Shown here: one piece after another, positions 22,161 to 32,845 of the stretch
Numbering within the stretch: the stretch's first letter is position 1
How the letters are laid out: each line of letters starts with the position of its first letter
From: Sepiola atlantica
Lineage: Eukaryota; Mollusca; Cephalopoda; Sepiida; Sepiolidae
Direction: 5' to 3'
Length of the DNA stretch: 64,000 nucleotides
NCBI GenBank assembly: GCA_963556195.1
Contig: OY744525.1
Coordinates: 21,290,343 to 21,354,342 of the forward strand
The notes under the pieces: generated by a model
What the model saw: only the letters and a program-made list of their open reading frames with translations
Told to the model about the DNA's origin: nothing
The model's database searches: none
Made by a program: the position numbers and the translations under genes

Positions 22161-23190
22161 CGTTTATTGAAAATGGCAGGTAAATTCTGTTCTTAAAACC
22201 ATTAAATCTCAATTAGGTATATTAACTTAGTAGGCAAGTGGTTGGCTCTGACTACAATGCTGTAGAATTTCCCTCGTTAAATGAGCCCAACACCCCCCCC
22301 CCAACTCATTGAAGGGCAATTAACCTCATCAAGACAACTGACAACTGCTTAATTCTATCAGCGCACACCAGAAGCATTCACGCAGCAGCTGCAACCAACG
22401 TTACCTGCTTGCACCATCCAAACCAGAGCGCTGACCACAAGAGACCAACGTCTTAGACAAACACTGCATTAAATGCGATATTCTTAAACTCTAACATAGT
22501 TGATCATGATGGAGATGAGCTCAAATGATTCATTTATTTATTTATTTAATATGTCTCTTTCAGCATCTCTTATTTCAAGCAATAATCTCAGTTCTACGGT
22601 ACATGATAAAAAACTTTCACACACACATTATATATATATATAGTCTCGGAAGTTTCTCAACCATTAAAACTATATAAAAAAAAAAATTAAAAAAATATAT
22701 ATATATAAAAAAAAAACTTATAGTCTCAAGTCTTCCAGTGGAAAATCACTCATGTAAGTCAATTTATTTTTTACAGTTATTATATTAGTTAGTTTCTAAC
22801 ACTATTTTAAGGGATCATCAGTTGTTTACCATGAAAAACTGTTTCGGGATATAAAGTGTTTGGCAATAGACGGCTAGTGTTTACCGGTACGTTTTATATT
22901 ATTTTGTCGCTACCCTGAGCGGTTTTTTTTTTTAAGAATATGCAGACGACCGCATTTTTTTTATAGTTTGCCCTTAATCGGACGTGTCATCAATTTTTGT
23001 ATATATATATTTTTTAATTAATTAATTTATAAACTAACTTTTATATATATGTATATATATTTCTTTAATTAATTCATAAATAAAAGGAAGATGCAAAAAT
23101 TAGTTTATAAATTAATTATTTATAAAACAATATATATATATATATTAAAATATAAGATATATAAATAAATATATAACCTGTTCTACCACA
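22160..23190. other. Unassigned; GC-richer patch 22200-22470
   Basis: The 22200-22470 patch (GAAGGGCAATTAACCTCATC, CACGCAGCAGCTGCAACCAA, C-run at 22292) stands out from AT-rich neighbours but shows no open frame or family I recognise; it may be a dispersed repeat. A short inverted repeat (AATTTATAAACTAAC / TTAGTTTATAAATT) lies at about 23020-23125. Confidence 0.45.
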
Positions 23191-23194
23191 GCTG

Positions 23195-23480
23195 CAAATA
23201 AATTCCCTTTCTTCCCCCGAGTGCTTAACATCGAACGGAATTCTCATGAACAGTATTTCTTTCCAAGAACTTCCCCTCTGTGAAATGCGTTACTACAGGA
23301 TTACTTCCCTGTGGGCTACAAGATAATTTTCAAATCCAATGTAAACACATACTTGCCATAAACCTTCAAGTTTTATTCATCCCATTCAAATTTTTAATCC
23401 TTCATCATTAAATTATTATCTATTCATCGCATTAATCCTCATCCTCGAGTGATTTTTAGGTTTGATAAGTGGTGAATCAT
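23195..23480 (+). pseudogene. Non-LTR family N1, 3' end fragment
   Basis: The plus frame reads FFPRTSPL, then a stop, then LLQDYFPVGYKIIFKSNVNTYLP and a stop. It is followed by the family 3' UTR, including CTCATCCTCGAGTGATTTTTAGG and GATAAGTGGTGAATCATTA, and then poly(A). The motif order FFPRT-x-WN-LP-x-YFP-x-Y-x-FKSNVN is the common C-terminus of these pol proteins. Confidence 0.75.
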
Positions 23481-23994
23481 TATTAAAAAAAAAATCTAAA
23501 AGATGGAATATGGTAAAAAAAATTTTTTTTAAATTGAAAAACTTTACACCTGATACTTTTCATTTTTTCCGAATTTCATCAAAAGGTAAAGTGAAAAGAT
23601 TGTATAAAAAAAAAGAAGGAGTTTTATAGTCTGGGTAAGACCAGTTCGTGGCTGGGGGAGGGGAAGCCTTGTAACTCTTGTTTTTCTCTTGGGTTATGTG
23701 AATAATCTGAAGAAACATGAAATAACAACCACCTAAGATATTTCCCAAGGTGAAGCAACTTCTGTGATTTGTAATAAGGTCTGTAGATCCAACTTATAAA
23801 ACACGTGATTGTACACCACACAGATGCCATAAGTATGATGTTTTTCTACTACCTTTGCTACAGGCCATGTAGATCTGTAGTTGGTCTGAAAAGCCACTTA
23901 CGAAGTCACGGATGAAGAAGGGATTGCAGTAAAGAAGTGTGATCAGAATGCAATCTGTGAAAATGCAGCGGATTAGCATGTATAGGTATATATA

Positions 23995-24070
23995 TATATA
24001 TGTGTGTGTGTGTGTATGTGTGAATATGTGCGTGTGTGTATGTGTGAATATGTGCATGTATATATGTGAG
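23995..24070. repeat. (TA)n(TG)n microsatellite with TGTGAATATG units
   Basis: A short TA then TG tract followed by two TGTGTGAATATGTGCRTG units. Confidence 0.85.
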
Positions 24071-24079
24071 TATGTGGAT

Positions 24080-24190
24080 CTCTCGCTGATTTACCGAGTT
24101 GTTGACAACGGCAGTGTGGGCAAGGACGTGTGATTTTGAGTTTGAAATATAACTTGTGTTCCGGGGTTCGAGTTCGGCGAACGCTGTGAA
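24080..24190 (+). repeat. tRNA-like SINE head, decayed
   Basis: GGCAGTGTGGGCAAGGACGTG may represent the A-box side, and GTTCCGGGGTTCGAGTTCGG contains a good B-box-like block GGGTTCGAGTTC. No body match was found in this window. Confidence 0.5.
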
Positions 24191-24304
24191 TAATTATTCT
24201 TTACACTGACGATTCCCATAAGGATGAAACATATATGTATGTAGATAAAAACAAATATTCATAATTAATTATATATGTGTGTATGTATATATGTGTATCT
24301 ATAA

Positions 24305-24335
<31 letters not shown>

Positions 24336-24699
24336 CTGAGACTCATTCATAAAATTCACAGGTTGGTGTCTAAGGAAACGGTTCAACCATCAAGACAGGT
24401 GTCCCCTTCAGCCTTAGCAGGCTTTTAGAAGAAGGAAAACGGAGATAACATCTGTGAATATTTGTTTCCAATGATGTAGACTTTTTTGTAGTATTTTCAT
24501 GTGACATTAGCAAATAGTCAAGCAATACTAATGCGCAAACACGAGTTTACAGCCACCATAATCATATAACAAGAATGAAACAATCTATCAACATCCAAAC
24601 AGAACCGAATTAAGAAAGCAAATCTTGGACAAACACAGGACTCAATATCATTTTGGATAGAGTTAAAATCAATAATGAATGATAATAAATTTTACTTAG

Positions 24700-24838
24700 C
24701 TTAACACGTTACTGCAGTTTCATGGCATTACCGATCCTCAAAAGTGTAACTGACTGATTTCTAACGTCTTGTATTAGGAATCAATCAGGTACACTTCTAA
24801 AGATAGGTAATGCCACGAAACTGCAGTAAAGTATTAAG
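24700..24838. repeat. Foldback/MITE-like inverted repeat (~60-bp arms)
   Basis: The left arm (AACACGTTACTGCAGTTTCA, TGGCATTACC, AAAAGTGTAACTGACTGATT) pairs with the right arm (AATCAATCAGGTACACTT, GGTAATGCCACGAAACTGCA, GTAAAGTATT). About 80% of arm positions pair, and the loop is about 10 nt. The ends TTAGCTTAAC and GTATTAAGTTAA are also inverted. No coding capacity; consistent with a small non-autonomous DNA element or foldback. Confidence 0.8.
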
Positions 24839-24839
24839 T

Positions 24840-25890
24840 TAAGTACAACTTCTGGCCTAACTTCTGAACCCAATTTGCTGCAGTACTAGCACTATTTACA
24901 CATCCGACTGTGCAGACGTTTCCCCAGTCAACTTTGATAAAGAGTTTTTGCCTCGAAATATTAGGATTGCATCGCTTTACACTCTGTAAGTTGAGGAAGA
25001 AATAGTGATAAAAAAAGTTATTACCAACAGATGCCAGAATACCATATATTATCTTTCTATCATTTTCCCCCCTTTTCAGTTTTTTTCCGGTGGCCACACT
25101 TCCTACCCACATTGTTACAGCCTAAAATATAAAAATCCCTTTACACACTATACACAATGCTTGAAAAAAAAAAAAACTGTAAGTCACTCTTTGTAGATAT
25201 CGTGTTTTCACATTAAGTAATCCAATATTTATTGATTTTCCGTAATACAAACAAAACCATCAGGCACAAATCAGTTTGTCAGATGAATAACATTCAGCCA
25301 ATCAGCTACCTTGATTTGTCCGTCTTAAACCTTTATGTTATTTCTGTCAATTAACAATAACTAGTCAAGTGCTGTTTGACTAGGATCTCCTTTAATAGTA
25401 TGCATAAGAATATTTTCATAATATAACTTATTTTATTGTTTTTATAAATTGTGGTTCATGCGTCACCGGTTACATTTTTATTATAAAAAAGATGAAAAAT
25501 TGATAATAGCGACCGAATTAATCATGAAAAGAAACAAAAAAACAATAGTGAATCAGTTAGTATGTGAAATAAAAAAAACAAAACGATCAAGTCAATTATT
25601 ACCAATATCGAGGATCATTCACGAATGCAAAATTTTTTTTTTTTTTATTCTTTAACGATTCACAAAGATGTAAAAATGTTAGTGAATAGTGGAATACAGA
25701 AAAAGCAAGACAAGTGCAATAAGAAAACAAAAAACAAATGCAGTAATAGCTTCACTTTAAGCTTTATTGAATTATGAAACCGATATGGCAATTAGGTCAG
25801 AGCTTTTAATTTATAGTTCAATCGTCATGACGAAAGCGGGGAGGGGGGAGAGGGGAGAGTAACTCTGGTTTCCTTCATCACAGTAAGTGT
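24840..25890. other. Unassigned AT-rich interval
   Basis: No recognisable coding exon, RNA or repeat. Short frames (e.g. 24834-25112 minus, 25449-25655 plus) have no family resemblance. A G-rich stretch (GGGGAGGGGGGAGAGGGGAG) lies near 25838. Confidence 0.5.
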
Positions 25891-25899
25891 TTTACCCTT

Positions 25900-26350
25900 G
25901 CTCATCATCATCGCATTCGGTTTAACATCTGTTTTACATGCTGCCATGTGTTGGACGGCTTTTAGAAATTAACTTAAAAACTAACCTATCTCTAGCCAGG
26001 TCTTTATTTATCCCTCTTTCTCTCAAATCCATCCTTATCGCTTTTCCCGTTTTACTTAACATTCTACTTCCAACTGATCCTGCTTCCTTAATTGTTCCAC
26101 ATACCCAAGCACTCTCATCCATTCTTTTAATGTGAATAAACCAATAGTCTACTGCTTTGCACACATTACTCTACACTGACCTCAGAGGAAGATTAAACCT
26201 GATCTTTCTCTGAGGTCATCAGATCTAAGCATGTTTTATATCATTTCCATCTATACAACACATATCCTTAACCCTCATTTGCTCAGTTTCACTTTCATAC
26301 ATCATCACACTGCGTACACACGCCTGATAGACACTTCCCTTGCTGGAGCT
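25900..26350 (-). pseudogene. Non-LTR family N3, C-terminal fragment
   Basis: The minus frame at 25934-26164 reads HIKRMDESAWVCGTIKEAGSVG, then MDLRERGINKDLARDRLVFKLIS. This is the N3 C-terminus and is followed by the CCGAATGCGATGATGATGAG tail at about 25905. Upstream in its orientation the coding is frame-broken. A short palindrome at 26178-26222 (TGACCTCAGAGGAAGAT / ATCTTTCTCTGAGGTCA) has replaced the usual sequence there. Confidence 0.85.
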
Positions 26351-26889
26351 CTAAAAAAAAAAAAAAGAAAAAAAGAAACCCTAAAATCTAAAGATAATGA
26401 ATATGACTCCAGTTCTGATCATGTTTGGATTCTTGGGAATCGTTTCAAAGATACTAACCAGGATGATTCAGTATAGTTCAGGTGGATAGCGCTACTGAAA
26501 TAAATTAGAATACGAGAGAGACAATCCTGAAGGTATTGTATATACTTGTTGTCACTTTACATCCAGTGAAAGTCAACAATAACTACTTGAGTGAAAGGCA
26601 AAAATAATAATTGAAGCTAATCGCCTTTTAGGACTATAACTTTAATATTCTAATAATATGTACGATAAAAAATTCAAAACACATTTTGGAGGACATGCAT
26701 CACATTTTTAAAGGTTGGGAGAAAAATAAGCAAATTCTTCTTTTAAAATGTAAAACAGTCAAAAATAATGTCTAAAAAATATATGTAAAATCAATGAATA
26801 TACAACTTAATGATAAAAAAAATATTATTCAATAAAGTTTACTTCACACGCAAAAAAATAATTTTTTTCCATAATATTTTACCTTGTGA

Positions 26890-27290
26890 CTGCACGTTGC
26901 TAATCTTTCTCTACTCTATTGCTATTTTTATGGTAGGTGCTCGACTGAGCACCAATATGGGGTTCCCCATCTGTAAAACATTCACAGCAAAAACTCGTCT
27001 AGCTACAACTACTGTTCTTCCTCTGTGCACCTAAAACTAAATGGAACTTACATGATCAAAATTTATTTGACACAATACCATGGGGCTGCTTCCCATCTGA
27101 CTACAACATGGTCATTTTGAAGTCCAATGTTAAAAAATTCTTGTTGAGCCGTCTCCTTAAATAATCAAATCTGCCCATTTCACTTATTGTTTCAAATCCT
27201 CTCAAGATGTTGTTCATCGCCAACTGACAATCTCATTAACCCTTATCCTCAACTGGCATTTGGGTCTTGATAAGCAGTAGTTCATTAGTA
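26890..27290 (+). pseudogene. Non-LTR family N1, 3' end fragment
   Basis: The reading around 27078-27165 gives PWGCFPSDYNMVIFKSNVKKFLLSRLL and a stop, the N1 pol C-terminus. It is followed by the 3' UTR, with AACCCTTATCCTCAACTGGC, TTGATAAGCAGTAGTTCATTAG and then A-rich sequence. The part before 27050 is more decayed and its start is uncertain. Confidence 0.7.
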
Positions 27291-27479
27291 AAAAGAAAAA
27301 AATTCAATAATTGATAATAACTGCATACCATATTTTCATGTATACAGTACAACTTGAATATGACCTGTGTTTTAGAAGCTATATACATGGGAATATATTA
27401 CATCCTTATGTATAATGACTCCCTAGTACAGCTATTCCCACATAATATTATTTCTACAAAGGTCAGGTCAGATTAAACT

Positions 27480-27690
27480 GACACCCTATCAACAGACCTG
27501 GGGTTGTATAGTGAGGTGGGTATGTAGACAATCAGCAACAGTATAACAACACATTGATTCCCTGGGGGACTACGACGTTGTCCTCTTCAAATCTAATGTC
27601 AATAAACATTTGTCATAAACCATCCTTAACCCTTATCCTCAGGTGGCTCTTAGCCTTAATTAGTGATGACTCATAAGAAAAAAAGTTGTA
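27480..27690 (+). pseudogene. Non-LTR family N1, 3' end fragment
   Basis: The decoded piece GDYDVVLFKSNVNKHLS, then a stop, is at about 27568-27618. It is followed by ACCATCCTTAACCCTTATCCT and TGATGACTCATAAG, the N1 3' terminus. It lies about 300 bp downstream of another N1 end in the same orientation, so two independent 5'-truncated insertions lie side by side. Confidence 0.75.
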
Positions 27691-27699
27691 TCATATAAT

Positions 27700-28960
27700 C
27701 CATCATAACCTAAACACATGCACATATTTCATTAAGACAATTAATTTTTCATGATATAGAAGGCAATAAATTAACCGGATATTAAGCCATTGTATGTTCC
27801 TTCTCCTAATTTCAGTTTCAGAACTAAGTTTTGAATTAGGTGATAGCTAGACATTTGAAGATACTTTTATGTCTCCTATAACTTTATTACATTTCTTGAT
27901 ATTAAAAACTATGAATTGAGCAATAAAAAGTGGCACAATAGAAGTAGTAATAGTATAGTTCGGCTTCAGATAGACAGACACCAAATCTCTATTATATTAT
28001 TATTTTTATCATGCACCCCCCTTTTACTTTTAATTTTCGTTAATAATTTATTGTATCATTCGCACAAAGATATGGTACATATAAAAAGGATGAAATGGCA
28101 ATTTCAGATCAAAATCCAACAAACATTTGCATGTCAGGCGAGAAACATATTGATCCACCATTGTATTTTTTATACATAAAAGTGATTCAATCCTAAAAAT
28201 CCACAACATGCATGAAAGGCAAACGTGTCTAAATGTACAGAAAAGATGTGAATTGAATGATTATCGATTTATATTTTTATGCGATAACAAGGTTATAAAA
28301 TCAGTTATGCAATAATGGTATATAGAACAGCTGGGAATGAATTTCTCAGATCGTTTGAAAGAGATTCAGGCTGACATTGGTTTGCTTTTGCAAAATACAA
28401 TAACGTCAAATAAAAAGAAAAAGTCATCTCTTTTTTTTTAATCTCTTCAAACAAAGTTATTTTGAGGCTGTGTTCAACCCTATTTGTCTGTTTGCACAAT
28501 ATTGCCAAAAGTTCTTAGTGAATGTCAATGATATCTGGTGGGAGAGTCTGCCATTGTGTAAAGAGCAAGAGATTAAATTTTATAGCAGATGCAGGAATTT
28601 TGGTAATTAAAAGCTATTTCATATGCAGAGCTGTATGGGTGGGGGGGGACAGCAATTTATTCTGGAGTCAGAGTCCTGCTTTTTTTTAAAACTGAATCCG
28701 AAATAGCATTTGTCTTTCATCTGACTCGAAATTTGAGTCAGTGCCGAAACCAAGTATTAGAAGTCAGTGTCTCTTCACCCCTGTTCAAAATGTTAAGAAT
28801 GATTCATGGGGGAAAACAAACGTCAACATTGAACAGCTATCCCTTTTTGCACTGTATCTATGTGAAAGGTATGTTTAAATGATAAATATCTGTGAAGGTA
28901 TCAAAAGCAATAAGAGAATTAAGCTAATACAGACGACATAAAACAAAAAGAATCAACACA
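27700..28960. other. Unassigned AT-rich interval
   Basis: A frame at 27916-28179 and a minus frame at 28305-28508 have no recognisable domains. A segment at 28665-28785 carries repeated GAGTCAG/TGAGTCAG phrases. No gene called. Confidence 0.45.
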
Positions 28961-28974
28961 GATTCAAGTCGTTT

Positions 28975-29065
28975 TCAATTTCGATATTTTGTTTCCATTT
29001 GCGAGACTTTGTCAAGCTTGATAAAGTTTCATAAATGAAACAAAATATCGAAATAGAAAATCAGC
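28975..29065. repeat. Inverted repeat around TTTCGATATTTTGTTTC
   Basis: TTTTCAATTTCGATATTTTG plus TTTCCATTTG on the left pairs with CATAAATGAAACAAAATATC plus GAAATAGAAAA on the right. A shorter inner pair, GACTTTGTCAAG/CTTGATAAAGTTTC, forms the apex. Confidence 0.75.
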
Positions 29066-29214
29066 ATGAACCTGTATTAATTCTTTTGGTGCTATGTAGT
29101 CTGTTTTTGCTGATTTCGCTTATTCCTTTTAATACTTACACATTCTATCTATATATATATACATTTATTTTGTGTACGTATATGTATATATATATATATA
29201 TGTGAATATATATA

Positions 29215-29560
29215 TAATAATAATAATCCAGGCAAGTTAAAAATCCACAGGATAGTAACCCAAAGAATTTCAACTGGGCTTATAAAAAGTGCTCAATATC
29301 AAATAGAGCTTTTATATATGATTATTGATTTTGATTCTTAACAGTCCCAACCACGTAACTTTCCAAATTTTAATTTTAAATTTCTTTTCTTTTCTCCTCA
29401 TTTCAGTCTTTCCAAATATGATCTAAGGTTAAGATCGAATTTTAACTATGCCTGATGAGATCTCAGTTTATAACAGCTGTTGATCGATAACATCGACATG
29501 CCAGTGTCGCAGATTTTGTACATGTCTGTGTAAATAAAAATAATCATATATATGTGTGTG
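29215..29560 (+). repeat. Dispersed repeat family C1, copy 1
   Basis: Starts ATAATAATAATCCAGGCAAG and contains TCCAAATATGATCTAAGGTT, CCTGATGAGATCTCAGTTTA, GATCGATAACATCGACATGC and GTACATGTCTGTGTAAATAA, ending in a TA/TG microsatellite. The same order occurs at 53.70-53.88 kb, and the 3' part again at 29.60-29.75 kb. There are no Pol III boxes and no ORF. The terminal module resembles the 3' ends of several other repeats here. Confidence 0.8.
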
Positions 29561-29599
29561 TGTGTGTGTGGTGTGTGTGTGTATGTGTGAATATATAGC

Positions 29600-29750
29600 T
29601 TTTCCCAATATGAATATCTGAGTGAAAGATCAGACTTTTTTCCGCCTGATGAGATCTTAGTTTTTAATAACTATTGATCGATAACATCGACATGCCAGTG
29701 TAGCGGCTTTTTGTACATGTCTATATGAATAAAAATGTATATATATTAGG
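29600..29750 (+). repeat. Dispersed repeat family C1, copy 2 (3' part)
   Basis: Contains CCTGATGAGATCTTAGTTTT, GATCGATAACATCGACATGC, CAGTGTAGCGGC and GTACATGTCTATATGAATAA followed by a TA tract; about 85% like copy 1. It lies directly after copy 1 across a TG microsatellite, so it may be a tandem duplication. Confidence 0.8.
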
Positions 29751-30115
29751 CTGTTATCTTTTTTTTTCTTAGTTAAAAAGAACATCACTTTTATTTTATT
29801 TCCACTTATCTATAAGAACACTGATAATTTTCTTTTTTAAATGGAAAAAAAGAGTAAAAATTAATTCATCTATATTATTAAAAAGTGATCATCTTTTTCT
29901 TGACCTACCTTGTCCTTCTTGACTGTGTTCCGTGTCCCCTATACTCCAGCCATCTTCCCTCTCACTGTGACAATCAGGGGTCATAAACTGTTTGTGTACA
30001 TTTTCTCGACCTCCAATTTCCTGTGAACAGACAATGCAAACCAAAATATTGCTGATCTGATCACAAAATACAGATTAATGCAGAGTAATAGCAGAACTGA
30101 AAAATTGCTCAAACT

Positions 30116-30790
30116 GTGCTTCCATACATATTCGATACACATACATGCTTCCATACATATTCGATACACATACATGCTTCCATACATATTCGATACACAT
30201 ACATGCTTCCATACATATTCGATACACATACATGCTTCCATACATATTCGATACACATACATGCTTCCATACATATTCGATACACATACATGCTTTCATA
30301 CATATTCGATGCACATACATGCTTTCATACATATTCGATGCACATACACGCTTCCATACATATATTCGATACACATACATGCTTCCATACATATATTCGA
30401 TACACATACATGCTTCCATACATATTCGATACACATACATGCTTTCATACATATTCGATACACATACATGCTTCCATACATATTCGATACACATACATGC
30501 TTCCATACATATATTCGATACACATACATGCTTCCATACATATATTCGATACACATACATGCTTTCATACATATTCGATACACATACACGCTTCCATACA
30601 TATATTCGATACACATACATGCTTCCATACATATATTCGATACACATACATGCTTCCATACATATATTCGATACACATACATGCTTCCATACATATTCGA
30701 TACACACACATGCTTCCATACATATTCGATACACATACATGCTTCCATGCATATTCGATACACATACATGCTTCCATACATATATGCTTC
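30116..30790. repeat. 29/31-bp minisatellite, ~23 units
   Basis: The unit is CTTCCATACATATTCGATAC plus ACATACATG (29 bp), with a 31-bp variant carrying an extra TA (CATATATTCG). The 31-bp variants cluster in the middle and right part (about 30360-30690). Substitutions (CTTTCATAC, GATGCACATA, ACACGCTTCC) recur in several units, which shows block amplification. All six frames remain open because the unit contains no stop in any phase, producing frames up to 262 codons on both strands that are not genes. There are no spacers, so it is not CRISPR-like. Confidence 0.97.
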
Positions 30791-30883
30791 TATATACATT
30801 CGATCGTCATATTTTGAAGTAAAGCTTTGTGCAATAATGTATTATTTGATTATGTTGTGTTACTAAGCATTTCTTTATGTTGT

Positions 30884-30886
<3 letters not shown>

Positions 30887-30924
<38 letters not shown>
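30887..30924. repeat. (TA)n microsatellite
   Basis: Uninterrupted TA repeat of about 38 bp just right of the minisatellite. Confidence 0.95.
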
Positions 30925-30926
<2 letters not shown>

Positions 30927-30974
30927 TATGTTTATATATTTCTATGTAAAGGTTTTACGCTTCAAGTAATTTTT

Positions 30975-31298
30975 TTTTTTAACATAGTTCACCCCAAACA
31001 AGGCAGGTTGCCACTGTAGACGTAAGGGGCTACTGAGAAGAAAGAAAAGGGGAGAAGGTTTGGGGTGGGGGTCAACCTAAATTGGGATCTGCGCAGGGAG
31101 ATGTCTGTTTACATGAGTTTTAAATTTCTGCATGTCAGTACCGTCGGGAAAACAGAGGGCAGGGAGGGAGTTACAGAGGCCAGCAGCACGAGGAAAGAAG
31201 CTATTTGAGTAGAAGGCTCTCCGACATCTGGGGACCTCCACAGTGAATGAATGGGATTTAGTCGAGTTGGTCTAGAGAATTTACGTCGAGGGGCACCA
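30975..31298 (-). pseudogene. Non-LTR family N2, 3' end fragment
   Basis: Minus strand: the C-terminal coding VEVPRCRRAFYSNSFFPRAAGL with a frame break (about 31240-31160), then the 3' UTR with GGTTTGGGGTGGGGGTCAAC-type sequence and GTTCACCCCAAACAAGGCAG near 30985, ending in an A-rich tail (T-run on plus). On its 5' side it is cut at about 31298 exactly where an H1 repeat begins. Confidence 0.8.
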
Positions 31299-31830
31299 GA
31301 GTATCATTGATCATTATGAATTTTGTAACACAGCTGCTCGTTGTACGAGCTCCAAATATGGGCAATATCTAGTTTGATTTAGTTCTATGCAAAGGGAATA
31401 AAAAGGGTCTGAAATCCCTTCATGACAATTCAGATAGCTTTGATTTTTATGAAATTATAACAATAGGTAGTAGACATTCCCGAAATTTCAATTTCTTTGG
31501 AGTATTTCAAAGGGCTTTTAAGGGCCATAATATGAGAATAGCCTCCCATTCGAAAAATCAAATATATCAGATTTGCATTGAATTTGATTCATTGTCATTA
31601 GATACCAATTAAGCAAGATTCCCTGAATTTCAATTTCTTCTTATGACCCCTTAAGCTTAAGCCTTACATTTTAGACATTTTCTAGAATCAAAATCATAAT
31701 AATGATTCTAGACATAAGGTTTAGTATCAATATATCTTGATTTTAATCTTTGTAAGGGAACATTTAAATGATGCAAAACTGTTCTTTTCGGGGAATTAAT
31801 TTTACTAATCCTGGGACGGGTATTTTTATA

Positions 31831-31835
<5 letters not shown>
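31298..31835 (+). mobile_element. Helitron-like repeat family H1, copy 3
   Basis: Reverse-orientation copy of 15.68-16.25 kb: ATTATGAATTTTGTAACACA, GATTCCCTGAATTTCAATTT, CCCCTTAAGCTTAAG, GATGCAAAACTGTTC, and terminal CTGGGACGGGTATTTTTATA against a TA tract. In this orientation the hairpin/CTAG-side terminus is at the right, although CTAG itself is degraded to TATAG. No coding. Confidence 0.65.

Positions 31836-31907
<72 letters not shown>
31833..31907. repeat. (TA)n(GA)n microsatellite
   Basis: A TA tract of about 44 bp runs directly into a GA tract of about 31 bp. Confidence 0.95.
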
Positions 31908-31909
<2 letters not shown>

Positions 31910-31910
<1 letters not shown>

Positions 31911-32085
31911 GGCGATGGAATAATAATGACCTGTTGGCCTCATATGCCATTTCAAAGTGTGGGAAAGGTATGAATCCATAAGTCGTCCTTAGGTATAGGT
32001 GAAATAGCAGGATTTCGCTCGATTCTCAAGCCTTGGTAGGTCAATCAGTCTAATAAAGAAAAACCCTGATATAACACCTGAAATC
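31910..32085 (+). repeat. Fragment of the SINE family seen at 5.3 kb
   Basis: Shares TGGGAAAGGTATGAATCCAT, ATTCTCAAGCCTTGG, AGAAAAACCCTGATATAACA and AAATCAGG with 5.4-5.55 kb in the same order. The tRNA-like head is poorly preserved. Confidence 0.6.
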
Positions 32086-32229
32086 AGGTATGTATCAATC
32101 ATGTGTGACACATTGTGTTCCTGAATAGTCATTACTTATCGGATGCAGAGAGTGGGTCATGTTTTTCATCATGCACAATCAACTTAAAACAAATTATAAT
32201 TCTCTTTTTTTTTTAACATGTTATAAACA

Positions 32230-32620
32230 TACAATTATGGTTTTAATGTTCCTAAAGTGACAAAATTGTTTTAAAATAGTGAATACGACACTTAAATTCT
32301 GTTCTACGCAAGTTTACTTACTGATATTGCTTTTTCTGAACTTACAATTATTGCTTTAATGTTGCTAAAGCGATAAAATTATTTTTAAATAATAAATACA
32401 CTGCTTAAATTACGCTGTATGCTAGTGACAGCTTTATTAATATAAAGTCTTTTAGGTTTAAGCAATCTAAAAAAAAAAGCTTAATCATTTAATTCGTTCA
32501 CTTCAATTAATAAAGAAAATTGCTAAAATTATATTTTATGCAAGTTTTAATTAATAATCTCGAACCCAAATTTAGTTTATAATCATCTTTATTAAGTGAA
32601 CGAATTAAATATTATCGTGA
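32230..32620. repeat. Local duplication followed by an inverted repeat
   Basis: 32230-32320 (AACATACAATTATGGTTTTA ... CTTAAATTCTGTTCTACGC) is repeated in diverged form at 32335-32425 (AACTTACAATTATTGCTTTA ... CTTAAATTACGCTGTATGC). Then TTTAATTCGTTCACTTCAAT at 32488 pairs with AAGTGAACGAATTAAA near 32590-32610. The class is unknown. Confidence 0.65.
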
Positions 32621-32739
32621 TAATTAAATTTAATATCATGTTTCGGAATTTTTGAGATGAGGATTGATCATTTGTATTATTTGGATTATTCGGACAACTG
32701 TAAATAAAGGGTTCCGTTCGAAATTCCATACAGATTCAC

Positions 32740-32845
32740 GAGTTTTACAAGATGCACCTGAAGACGGTCGGATGTTACATCGGCTGAAACGTTGTGAGAA
32801 AAACATCCAAGATAAGAATAGTAGTCTGAATAATACAAAGTTAAT
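32740..32845 (+). repeat. SINE-tail-like module
   Basis: Contains GATGCACCTGAAGACGGTCG, GGCTGAAACGTTGTGAG and then ATAGTAGTCTGAATAATACA. A reverse-oriented version of the last part (GAATAGTAGTCCGAATCATC) lies at about 45338. The motif CTGAAGA-x-GAAACGTTG is a recurrent 3'-end signature in this window. Confidence 0.5.

Noticed and set aside
20268..22170. Three overlapping open frames of 594-618 codons
   Set aside because: All arise from the 19/21-bp minisatellite, which has no stop in any plus-strand phase.
30075..30866. Open frames of up to 262 codons on both strands; CRISPR-like 29-bp periodicity
   Set aside because: Head-to-tail minisatellite without spacers; open in all phases because the unit lacks stops.
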